This document shows, in pieces, positions 54,739-64,000 of a stretch of 64,000 bases of DNA. The position numbers and the translations under genes are program-made. Position 1 is the stretch's first letter. The number at the start of each line of letters is the position of its first letter. The DNA is from Sphaerolaimus hirsutus (taxonomy: Eukaryota > Nematoda > Chromadorea > Monhysterida > Sphaerolaimidae). The notes under the pieces were generated by a model. The model worked only from the letters and a program-made list of their open reading frames with translations. It was not told the origin of the DNA and ran no database searches. The stretch is from contig OZ038458.1 in assembly GCA_964036195.1 (NCBI GenBank), positions 13,901,832 through 13,965,831 on the forward strand, read 5' to 3'.

Positions 54739-55895
54739 ATCTAAATAAACCGGAAACTCGCCTGGAGTCCTTTTACATAACAATGTGCAATTTGAATACT
54801 ATGGGAAGGTACTTCATGCAACACTCCTATTTATAGTGTTGTATTTATTTGTTAGCATGAATATGTTACTACGTGTGTGTAAATATGTAAATAAAAATTG
54901 TTAGATTTGATTAAGGGTACAGCGAAATCCCCAGCGGATTTTCGCATTTCCCAGATGCACCTACAGCGTAGGCTGGATGTTAAAATTGACATGCCTCGGA
55001 TATGGTGAGGGGAAAATAAATTTTCTATTATTATTAGGGAAGGGTAGAAAGGATAAAACGGATTTTACGTCATAAGGATGAAAAATGCATGAATTTCTAG
55101 CCTTGATATTGCGTCTAAACTCGAAAAAGTTTACGGGTTTCGTAAACACTTGTGAGATGCGGCATTTTGATTGGTTCAGCAAAAAATCCCACTGCTTTAG
55201 TCAGAGATGCCGTTTCATGTTGGAGCGACTTGAATCGAGCAGTAATTTGCCGCCAGCATTGCTGCTAATATGCCGGTGTCACCCTAAAAGCGTCGCAGCG
55301 ACAGGCCCGGTTGTTTAGTCGTGTTGTACGGTGATTGCTTTTGGCACAACACTGCTCCATTCGGCGGCCCCACGCCATTGCAAATCGCGTACTTTAAGCG
55401 CTTTTGTCGACTCCATGATGCCGGCCGCGATGTGTGAATCTTCAACGTTCTAGCTTTTCCGCATACCACATTCACCTCATTCTGGTAGATGAAAAGTATG
55501 TACAAGGACGTATCCATGGGAGGGGGGTTGCAGCCCCCCCCTGTCTGGGGTCAGACGCTATGGCGCCATTCTGTCACTGTGGGTAAATTTTTAGTAGGAC
55601 TAACCCCCCCCCCCCCATTTGCCCGTTTCTGCAAACAATCAGCCCATCACTCAAAAACCCCTGATGTGGCATTTATGATCAGCCAGTATGCCTCCACATG
55701 CCTCTGAAGTAGGGTTGGCAAGCGATTTTGTTAACAAAAATCCTATATATTAATAAAGGAAAACGGAACACCTGGTCTGACTTTGAAAAAATCGCTGGCA
55801 ATGCTTTTTGGTACTCATGCACTAAGTAAAATGCAAAAAATTGACACGCTGGTGCACTGTTTCATGCATGCAATACATGGGTTGCTTTTCTTCAT
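54739..55895. other. No gene seen; degraded repeats
   Basis: Contains poly-G/C patches at 55515-55615 with GACGTATCCATGGG, a relic of the element at 55896-56320. A lone TAGGGTTGGCAAGCGATTTTG terminus lies at about 55711. No exon is supported on either strand. Confidence 0.4.
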
Positions 55896-56320
55896 CAGGG
55901 ACGTATCCAGGATTTTTGAGCGGGGGGGGGGGGCTGCTTGTTTACGGAGGCCGGCGAGGGGGGGGGGGCTCAGCCCCCCCCCCCCCCCGAAAATTTTAGC
56001 TACATAGTGGCTGAATGGCTCCATGGCGCTGGCGCCATTAGTAGGCGCCACGCCATGGCGCCATTGGCTTTGGCGCCAGCGCCATGGAATGCTGTATATG
56101 TATGTAAATATACATACAAAACAGCGAAAAGTTCAACATTGACTGTATTTATAGCGACATGGAGCAAATCTGATGACAATACCTTATGTCAGGTGAAGAA
56201 TGCGCGCTTGCGCGCAAAATTTTTGACGCTGACGTTGAAAAAGTCGCATTTTCTGGTCTCGCCCCGGGATGGGGGGGGGGGCTGCAGCCCCCCTCGCCCC
56301 CCCCCCTGGTTACGGCCCTG
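55896..56320. mobile_element. hAT-like MITE, CAGGGACGTATCCAGG termini
   Basis: Begins CAGGGACGTATCCAGGATTT and ends CCTGGTTACGGCCCTG. Flanking 8-mers TTCTTCAT and TTCTCCAT match at seven of eight bases. The interior has a GGCGCC/CCATGG-rich block at 56025-56090. Confidence 0.75.
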
Positions 56321-58008
56321 TTCTCCATGGCTTTTGCAGAAAATTTGTGATATAGCATCCCTTTCTGTGTGCTTTTAAGCGTGTCAGGTAGGGTGTGGAT
56401 CATTGTGGGAAGTATAAATACTCATGCTGAATAAGTATTTTCATATTTATATCAAACAATGCAAATGCATCCATTTCTTCCTTGATTCTTGCAATTGCTT
56501 CCCATTATGTTCCTTCAAATTAAATATATTGTGTTCTGAGCAATAACATGCAATTTGTGATTCACACAGTAAATATAACAAATTAATCATCTAATCACAA
56601 TTAATTAACTTACTTTCAAGCTTTTCCAATGCTCTACAGTAATTATGTTACCACAAAAATCTTAATCATAGCACAAACTGGCTATCATTTTTTTTAGTTT
56701 TAGTTCTCTATATCCCCTCAGAGGCGATTTAAAAGAAAAATGGGACTCTTATTTAAGAACTTGATTTTTTCCATCCCTACTCTGAGGTATTTATGAAGCA
56801 TCATTTTTAATGTATGAACCTTCTCTTTTAATCTCTTTTGATTAGAAGACGGCTCTGAACTCGAAAAAATGTTGTTGCCAAGAAATAATGGCATCTTTTT
56901 TCGAGTCGCAATTTTAAGTGGAAACGCAATATTGCTAATGTTTTGCTAATATTGCTGAGATGCATTGTTTCTGTAAACGTGAACGGCTTTCCCGGCTGTA
57001 CGTGATTTTTTCTTGTGGAATAATGAAAATTAATTGGGTATCGCTCTCTGCCTATAAAATGTGTCGGACTAATTGAATTTGACTGCAGACGTCCAAAATC
57101 TGCATAACAACTACATCTGCATCTAACACGAATGAATTTTACATGACAAAATCTCGAATAACTGCGAAATTTTGTTATCATCAAACCCGTCTCTAAAAAT
57201 TCTATTTGCGTAAGCACTCTCACGCTGGGAGATGAAATCGCTGCTATCCAAGCAAGATATCACACGTTCCGTCGCGCCGACGCGCTTGAAAGAACCTCTA
57301 GCAGCCCTCCCAGACTCGACCGTTTCCTCAAACGCAAATCAACCTTATCACGGGCTGCGAAGTGCCTGCGCTGCGCTGCACTGATAAACATGTGCCGCGC
57401 GGCGCGCTCGCGCACAATCCGAGAGAAACGAGACCATGATGCTCGTTTTTATCATGAGCTGAACGCACGCGGATAACCATCTGTCAATACTTCCTCAGAC
57501 TTTTTGAGGTCTTGAGACGTTGTTGCGGAATGAACAAAAAGTTGCGCTGTGCTATGCAACGCGACGCATATTGGGCGGCTGATCGAATTTACCGAGTTTC
57601 GCGTGCGCGCGTGAGTAGCTCAAATTGCTCCGGGGAGCGGCGCCGCTCGGACGCGATAATGATTTTGGGTGCCGCCTGAGGTAGATGTGGCAGTTGCGAA
57701 AGAATGAGGACATGCTTTCTTGTGAAACTGCAACAATTTTGCAGTGGGGAATGCTTGGGAAGATTGTAAATGAGAACAATATAAAGAATGCTTTGAAGAA
57801 GTTAAATAGGGGGGGGTAGTATGTGTTTCTTATCATGGCTTAAGACATTGGTGCATGCAGTGAAACAACAATCAGTCAATGCATATTGGCGTTACGCACA
57901 CTGTGCCTCATCTGTTTTTCATGGTTATTCAGATTTTATAGAAATTCATAGTAAAGTATACGGTTTAGGTAAACGCGTATTCTTAACTATGAATTTCACG
58001 AAAATTTC
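56321..58008. other. No gene seen
   Basis: Mostly AT-rich. 57220-57450 is GC-richer with CGCGC clusters, but no frame with exon character was recognised there. Confidence 0.35.
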
Positions 58009-58120
58009 TGGCAAAATAAAACCCCTCCTCGAATAAGCCCCCCCTCGAAATACGCCCTTTAAAATTTGCACTCTAAAAAAATATACCCCCCCAGGGGGTA
58101 TTTCGAGGGAATATGGTAGC
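58009..58120. repeat. Fragment of the ACCGTATT C-rich family
   Basis: Has TGGCAAAATAAAACCCCTCC, TCGAATAAGCCCCCCCTCGA and GGGGGTATTTCGAGGGAATATGGT, matching 54650-54738. The left end is missing. Confidence 0.55.
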
Positions 58121-58319
58121 TTGCATTGTGGTCTATTTTAAAGTAAATATCTTTGAAGTATGATGTTTGTGGGGTAGGGTTGGGAATTTCAAAATTTTCG
58201 GTTCCGGTTCTCGGTTCTCGGTTCCTGAAAATTTTCGGTTCCGGTTCTCGGTTCGGTTCTTAAACTCGGTTCCGGTTCGGTTCTTTCGGTTCTAAAATGA
58301 TAAAAATTTCGGTTCCGGG

Positions 58320-58976
58320 TAGGGTTGGAAAAAAAACGTTTTTTTTTAACTTGATTTTTTTTTAAATAAAAAACGTTTTTTTTTTAAAGCTCCCAGATAT
58401 AACCTTGTGTCAACATATATAGGTATATCAGACAGTGGCAATACTCTGTGATGTTATATATGACCATATAATGTCTGTGGAGCCATGGGATAGCATTATA
58501 AGTGGTGATTTGTGTCAAAAAATATCCATTTTTCGTCGACATATCGTTTGTATATCGCCTTATAGTCGAATGTTCGTGACTTCAGGTAAAGTTTGGCATG
58601 GAATAGTGATCAAACAAGGTTATAAAACGAGGTTGTTACTTTGGGAGTGAAGTTACGCACTGTGGAGGTACATGGAAGCACATTACCTCAATATTATATA
58701 CTACAGCAACATATGACGGCTTATTAACCCATGGTAGCATATATAAATGGATACTTTGATACAAAAAATGCCACAAAACCAATGGAAACAACCACCAATG
58801 TCAATTTGTGTGTGAAATTGCGCGCTTGCGCGCAAAAATTTTGCAAAATATTTAGTGCTTAGTACTAAAAATTTCGGTCGATGTTTTTTAAAAAAAAAAA
58901 CATTTCGGACGTCATGTTTTTTTTTTAACGTTTTTTTTAAATAAAAAACGTTTTAAAAAAACATCGGCCAACCCTA
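58320..58976. mobile_element. hAT-like MITE with A/T-run ends, nested
   Basis: Begins TAGGGTTGGAAAAAAAACG and ends CATCGGCCAACCCTA, flanked by GTTCCGGG on both sides (58312-58319, 58977-58984). The interior matches 17575-18277 closely, so the two are sister copies. The target is the array of the outer element. Confidence 0.92.
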
Positions 58977-59149
58977 GTTCCGGGTAATAAAAAACCCGGG
59001 TATCGGGTAGTAATCGGCTGAACAACAGAAAAACAATATACCCAAGTTTACATGTGTAAGTACATTGGTTGGATATTTCATACTACAGGAGCATATCACA
59101 GCTCATTATTTCATTCAGTAGAATGCTGAAATCATAGTTGTTATAATAA

Positions 59150-59345
59150 TACTGGTATTTAAAAAAGTGTAAAAGCAAACATATACGTTTTCTGTACTCG
59201 CGTACTTTCAAAAAGTACACGAGTAAATGAGTACTGATATTTTTTTCTGGAGGAAACGTAAATGTATTTATGTAGTACGCGAGTGAGTACGCGTATTATT
59301 TTGAGTAGAAACATAAATAAATTTTGCCAACTACGTTTAAAACTG
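59150..59345. repeat. GTACTC/ACGTTTTC repeat copy
   Basis: ACGTTTTCTGTACTCGCGTA, CTTTCAAAAAGTACACGAG and TACGCGAGTGAGTACGCG, the same subterminal units as at 12.7-13.6 and 30.9-31.4 kb. Confidence 0.5.
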
Positions 59346-59394
59346 CCACAAAACCAATGAAAACTACTACCAGTGATCATGTGTGATGTGTATA

Positions 59395-59575
59395 CTGCAG
59401 CGACATTACACCTTACAATGAAATCTACCATATCCCATCTGAATAAACGAACATACATTAAAAAATTTTATCATATTTATCAAAGCAATTTGATAAATAT
59501 GATGGAAATTTTTTTATGTTTGTTCTTTTATTCAGGTGGGATATGGTAGATTTCATTGTAAGGTGTAATGTCGCT
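59395..59575. repeat. Palindromic CTTACAATGAAATC element
   Basis: Left ACACCTTACAATGAAATCTA and right TAGATTTCATTGTAAGGTGT are mirrors, with the intervening CATATCCCATCTGAATAAAC also mirrored. A single-sided relative is at 10278-10460. Confidence 0.75.
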
Positions 59576-60041
59576 CCCGCGCAATCATTTTGCAAACAGA
59601 TGAATTTTGCGATTCTGAACACGCACCAAGATGTTCAGCTGCTGTTTAAAGGCTTAGATGTAGGTGTTGAAAAAACGCTGTTGAAAAACTTTAAGATTCC
59701 TTGAAAATTTCGGTTCTTTCGGGTATTTACTTCGGTTCCGGGTATAAGTGCCGGTTCTCGGTTCCGGTTCGGTTCTCAACCTCGGTTCCGGTTCTCGGTT
59801 CCAAAATAGTGCTCGGTTCTCGGTTCGGTTCGGGTCGGTTCGGTTCCCCAACCCTGTTGTGGGGTTCTTGTAATGTGTGGTTTTTGTACTGTGGGTTACA
59901 GATAATTATTTAATTTCTTTTTATCCCCGGATTCCAAATTCAAATTGATACAAAGTCCAGTTTACTGTGTTTGTGGTTACTTTTTAAACTTCTATTTATC
60001 AATTTGATTGAAACATTTTTGTCGGTGATGTAGGTAATTTG

Positions 60042-60816
60042 CAGTTTTGTTAAAATACCGGTATTTTTGGAAAGTGTTAGTGTAAGGTAAATACACTTTT
60101 CAAATTTTAAGTATGGATACCAAAAGTGTAAGGTATTTTTAAAATACCCAGGAAAGTGTAAAAAAAGTGTAAGTGTAAAAATTTTGTTTTAGAAAGAGCT
60201 CTCACTGTTGAGCATTAGATAACACTACTGTTTTCACCTTTAGATCAATTTATCTATTATTTTCATTCATTATTTCACATTTTACTGCCAATTATGAAAC
60301 ATTTCAGACTGTAACAAATTTAGTGGTATGAAGTTGCCTAAAAATGGCACTTTTTCAGTGTTGATATTTTACTGACTAAGCAATGTGATACACACTGTTT
60401 AAACGCAAGAATGTACATACAGCAAATATCAATGCAAAAACCAGTCCAGCTGGTGAATGTCAATTGATCTTGTCTTTTTTACAAAAGTATGATGAAACTG
60501 TAGAATACCATGAGTACTGTTCAAACGTCAGAGATAGTGCTAATTTGCACATTTGCCATATTTTCTACATTCAATGCATAACTGCATATGTGCAATGTGC
60601 AGTTATTTTTTGTACATGAACCTGTTTTATGCTTTTTCAAAAGCATAAAACAGGGCCATCTGAAAGAAAAAAATACACTTTCTGTACCCGAGTATTTTGC
60701 CCAGGAAAGTGTAAAAAAGTGTATGGGTATTTTTGAAAGTGTAAGTGTATGTGTAAATATAAATACCCATTTACCCAGGTATTTCGGGTGAGTGTAAGTA
60801 TACTTTCGCAACTCTG
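60042..60816. mobile_element. hAT-like MITE with AAGTGTAAGTGT repeats
   Basis: Begins CAGTTTTGTTAAAATACC and ends TACTTTCGCAACTCTG, flanked by the exact 8-bp duplication GTAATTTG (60034-60041, 60817-60824). The ends carry AAAGTGTAAGTGTA-type repeats. Non-coding. Confidence 0.88.
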
Positions 60817-60824
60817 GTAATTTG

Positions 60825-61556
60825 CAACTATTAGAGAAATTGCTCAAACAATATGGAAACTGATATAAATAATACGGTAAACATTTATTTAAAAGATGTT
60901 GCATAGCCAGAAAAGTTAATGGATCACTTATTTAGTTGTTTGCACTTTGCATTTATCATTATTTCATCACTTCCTGAAAATTTCGCGATTACACTTCATT
61001 CGTGACGAATCATCATTACTCCGAGATACACCTCTATTATAGTAATATAATATCTCTGTTACAGACTTCGGTACACGGTATTTGTCGCTGATGTATTTGG
61101 GACCCACGTAACCGAGTTCCCGGGAACTCTTCACCAGTATATATGTCAACGCACCAACACAATCTAACCATACCTACCAGACATTGCTCAGGCTTGTATA
61201 AACCTGCGTGATAAAAATGGGGTGTCGATAAGTTGATAAAACTGAAATTGACTGAGGGCAAGATAGCGAAAGCGTATTTATGCTAACGATTTCAAAGAAT
61301 ATCCTTACGCTTTGTTACGCTTTCCTGACCAAAATACCCAGGTACTGTGAAAGTGTAAAATTTTTTTCACATTTGCCTAATTTTACAGTTTGGAGATAGG
61401 GAAATGCATGCGTACAAAATTTTTGCAAAATTCCTCCAAAATAGCTATATAAAAGTGCCATTCCTGGTGTAGTAGTTGATTGAACATGGTGCTACCTAGT
61501 ACACTGGCATCTTTTATTTTTCACCCAGGAAGGGGGGGGGCAGCTGCCCCCCTGGC
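60825..61556. other. No gene seen
   Basis: AT-rich. 61290-61370 repeats the AAATACCCAGG...AAGTGTAAAATTTTT motif of the preceding element. A CCCAGGAAGGGGGGGGG...CCCCCCTGGC patch precedes the next MITE. Confidence 0.4.
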
Positions 61557-62129
61557 TAGGGTTCAAACGGGATCCCGATCCCGATCCCGGATCCCGTGAA
61601 ATTCCGGGATTTACCAGTCCCGATCCCGAAACCCCAATCCCGATCCCGAAATCTCAAAAATACCAATCCCGATCCCGATCCCGAAAATTTTCAAATCCCG
61701 ATCCCGAGAAACTCCCAAGTCCGGGATCCCGATCCCGGAAAAATTAGTGGAAATTATACAAAGTGAAATAATGACGTTTTTGCATGCAAAAAAGTGGATG
61801 CAAACCCCCAGCGTCAATTTTATGCCACTTTTCTGGCATCCAACAGTGTTTTGAGACCTTTATGAACAACTGTGAATGCCAGAAAAATGGCCAAAATCTC
61901 TATCCCTAGGACCCAATCCCGATCCCGGAAAAATGCCTATCCCAATCCCGATCCCGATCCCGTGACCCCAATCCCGGCCAATCCCGATCCCGATCCCGAT
62001 CCCGAAATCTCAAAAAAACAATCCCGATCCCGATCCCGAAACCCCAATCCCGATCCCGATCCCGATCCCGAAATCTCAAAAAGTGAATCCCGATCCCGAT
62101 CGCGAAAAGTCAATCCCGTTTGAACCCTA
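61557..62129. mobile_element. hAT-like MITE with CCCGAT arrays
   Basis: Begins TAGGGTTCAAACGGGATC and ends ATCCCGTTTGAACCCTA, flanked by the exact duplication CCCCTGGC (61549-61556, 62130-62137). The interior matches 39003-39571 and 47415-47822. Confidence 0.92.
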
Positions 62130-63125
62130 CCCCTGGCTACATCCTTGAGTTTGGATGCCCTTTTTTTGTTGTTGTTGAACTGGTCAATACCTGGATTACA
62201 TGAGTTAACAGAATACATTCATACAAAAGGAAAGTACACGTTTTCCTGAGAGGAAAACATAACCCCCTTGAAGAACACCCGTTCCAAAACTTCTGACAAA
62301 TTTGAGTCTTATTTGAGGATATATGGTATGCACCTATATACCGATTTTGGGTACTTTTTCCCCAATTTTGAGCTTTTTCCCTTTTTTCCACCTATGCCTT
62401 GTAAAATACTATATAAATACCTATCTGTAATGTTTTTTGTACTCGAGTACTTTCAAAAAGTAAACATAAAAGTGAGTACAGATACTTTTTTCACGGGTAA
62501 TGTAAACGTATTTACTTACTCAGTACTCGAGTATACATATGTTTTAACAACTATGCTTATTTATAATTTTTCCTTTATTTTGACACTTTTGGAAGAACTA
62601 GGAAGGCAGAAAATATATGTCTGTACCTTACACGCATATACAGCGAGACGGACAGGACTTTAGTGGTTTTTTACTGGCTTTGAGGCCGCGGATACCGGTT
62701 AACTGAAAATATATGTTGTGTGACGATAAAATGCGCGCTTGCGCGAAATAATTTTTCAAACTGCGACTAAATTGTCTTCTGGAAGTGCCATTTCTGGCAC
62801 ATTTTTTGGTTCGGCCCGGGAAGGGGGGGGGGCGGCCGCCCCCCCCCTGGCTACGTCCTTGATATCGACCATTTTTATATCGAATATCCGGTGTCGATTT
62901 TGAGGGTTCATTTCGTATCGTTATCGAATACCGAGTTTCAGGAAAAATCGCGTATCGAAATCGAAAAATCCTTTCATCCCAACTAGGTACCGTTTTAACC
63001 CTAGACCCAACTGTACGAATGACGTTGACATGTAAAAGTGTTGAATTATTTTGCCAACGAAGATGTATTGTGAAAAAATATTGTGGAATGTGCAATTAGG
63101 GTTCAAACGGGACGAGTTTTTCAGA
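62130..63125. other. No gene seen; repeat fragments
   Basis: 62420-62560 carries GTACTCGAGTACTTTCAAAAAG units of the ACGTTTTC family. 62815-62860 is a G/C patch ending CTGGCTACGTCCTTG. At 63097 AGGGTTCAAACGGGACGAG is a lone terminus of the CCCGAT family or a relative. Confidence 0.45.
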
Positions 63126-63133
63126 CCGTGACC

Positions 63134-63780
63134 AAAATTGAGGCGTCTACTTTTAGAAGTCGACAAGTACAAAATACGAAAATTTCGAGTTAGGCCCGGA
63201 AACGTCATCTGGGGCTACTTCCGCACATTTTTTATAATTTTCCATAAAAAATTTTTGAGCTCACATGCCCATATGGCAAAGTGCAAAATTTGACATTTTT
63301 TGGGAAAAATGCAAAAATTTCGGGCAAGAAGTCGACAAGTCCACTTAGTTACGGGGTAAAAGTCGACAAGTCCACCCTTCGCCTTCATTTTTTATGGGAA
63401 AAAATAGCAAGAAAGTGATAAGTCCGTCATGGACAGCTACTTCTAAAAGTCGACAAGTCCATAAATTGCCCATAAGGCAGGCGCAACCAGGGCAGGAACA
63501 AAAATGTTCGCGAGTGCAAGAAGTCGACAAGTCCATTTCCCTCCCAAAAACAGTTTTGCTCTGACCGAATGGAAATTTATGGACACCCCATTTTTCACAT
63601 ATAGGTTGAGAGCAGGGGCTGAAAATTTGACACTTTATTGTCAACATATGGAACTTAATGGAAAGCATGAGAGAGCCAAATTGGACACGCACCACGGGTC
63701 TGGATCAGAAACTTAAAATGCTATCTACTCAAAATCACATTTTGTGGACTTGTTGACTTTTAGAAGTAGAGGCCTCAATT
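63134..63780. repeat. Foldback element with AAGTCGACAAGTCCA repeats
   Basis: Left TGAGGCGTCTACTTTTAGAAG and right CTTTTAGAAGTAGAGGCCTCAATT are near mirrors. AAGTCGACAAGTCCA recurs at least five times between them, spaced unevenly. Non-coding and not matched elsewhere in the window. Confidence 0.65.
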
Positions 63781-63905
63781 GTTTTTCCAGAAATCGGGAC
63801 CTGGAATGGTGATGGAAGTGATGGACTTTTAGTGTTGGAAGGACTTTTAGTCATGGAATGGCGCCATTTGAGGGCGCCAAAGTACGCCGCACCATGGCGC
63901 CCTAT

Positions 63906-64000
63906 TTAGGGTTGGAAAAAAACGTTGTTTTAACTCGATGTTTTTTTTAAACACGTTTTTTTTAATAAAAAACGTTTTTTAAAGCTCCCAGATATGACCT
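63906..64000. mobile_element. Left end of a TAGGGTTGG A/T-run MITE, cut by the window edge
   Basis: Starts TTAGGGTTGGAAAAAAACG, then octamer-like A/T runs and GCTCCCAGATATGACCT, matching the left ends of 17575-18277 and 58320-58976. Confidence 0.8.

Larger units (their letters stand above)
58175..59856. mobile_element. hAT-like MITE with CGGTTC arrays, split by a nested MITE
   Basis: Begins TAGGGTTGGGAATTTC and ends GGTTCCCCAACCCTG, flanked by the exact 8-bp duplication TTGTGGGG (58167-58174, 59857-59864). Both ends are CGGTTC/TCGGTTCC arrays. It contains the MITE at 58320-58976 and a palindromic repeat at 59395-59575. Confidence 0.9.

Noticed and set aside
57220..57700. GC-richer stretch with CGCGC clusters, considered as an exon or promoter island
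   Set aside because: No frame shows a recognisable domain or splice pattern and no gene starts nearby.
61557..62129. Regularly spaced repeats that could suggest a CRISPR array
   Set aside because: The units are 6-bp tandem arrays in inverted halves, with transposon termini and 8-bp duplications, in an intron-containing eukaryotic genome.

Overview
The window is animal nuclear DNA. All six host genes are split by GT-AG introns and encode proteins found in metazoans: a class-1/6 type transmembrane semaphorin, the GARP/EARP tether subunit VPS51, an ANKRD11/12-type ankyrin protein, the nuclear-envelope phosphatase regulator CNEP1R1, a PQ-loop protein like SLC66A2, and a biogenic-amine GPCR. Two further split genes are not recognised. 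Exons are GC-rich and sit in AT-rich, transposon-filled introns. A semaphorin with Sema, PSI and TM segments but no Ig or thrombospondin domain suggests an invertebrate. The species cannot be named from the sequence. All exon models are hand-made from reading frame, intron phase and homology to remembered families.

Layout. 2.9-11.6 kb (+): semaphorin, 13 exons; the start of the Sema domain is not visible and one exon carries a frame-breaking 16-bp tandem duplication. 14.6-27.5 kb (+): VPS51, 13 exons; its intron 7 contains a complete six-exon gene on the minus strand (21.4-24.0 kb). 44.2-27.8 kb (-): an 18-exon ANKRD11/12-like gene whose first intron hosts a decayed Ty3/gypsy retrotransposon (36.6-42.8 kb). 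44.6-45.5 kb (+): CNEP1R1, head-to-head with the ANKRD gene across about 420 bp. 45.6-46.2 kb (+): a two-exon unknown gene. 48.0-49.0 kb (+): three exons of an SLC66A2-like gene that runs into the antisense aminergic receptor (53.96-49.16 kb, -). From 54 to 64 kb no gene was found, only repeats.

The main theme is non-autonomous DNA transposons. Many have termini starting TAGGG or CAGGG and 8-bp target-site duplications, as hAT elements do, and their ends run into short tandem arrays (CCCGAT, CGGTTC, ACTCG or A/T blocks with CG). Several are nested inside one another. A second family, with termini like CCAGTCCCAGACCCTG, is the most striking: in three genes (CNEP1R1, ANKRD, GPCR) a complete 160-215 bp intron is one terminal-inverted-repeat element that itself supplies GT and AG. 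These look like introners, transposons that create introns. Other copies of the same family lie inside larger introns.

The host genes have housekeeping, chromatin, lipid-control and neuronal roles and do not form a single pathway. What they share is the transposon-shaped intron landscape.
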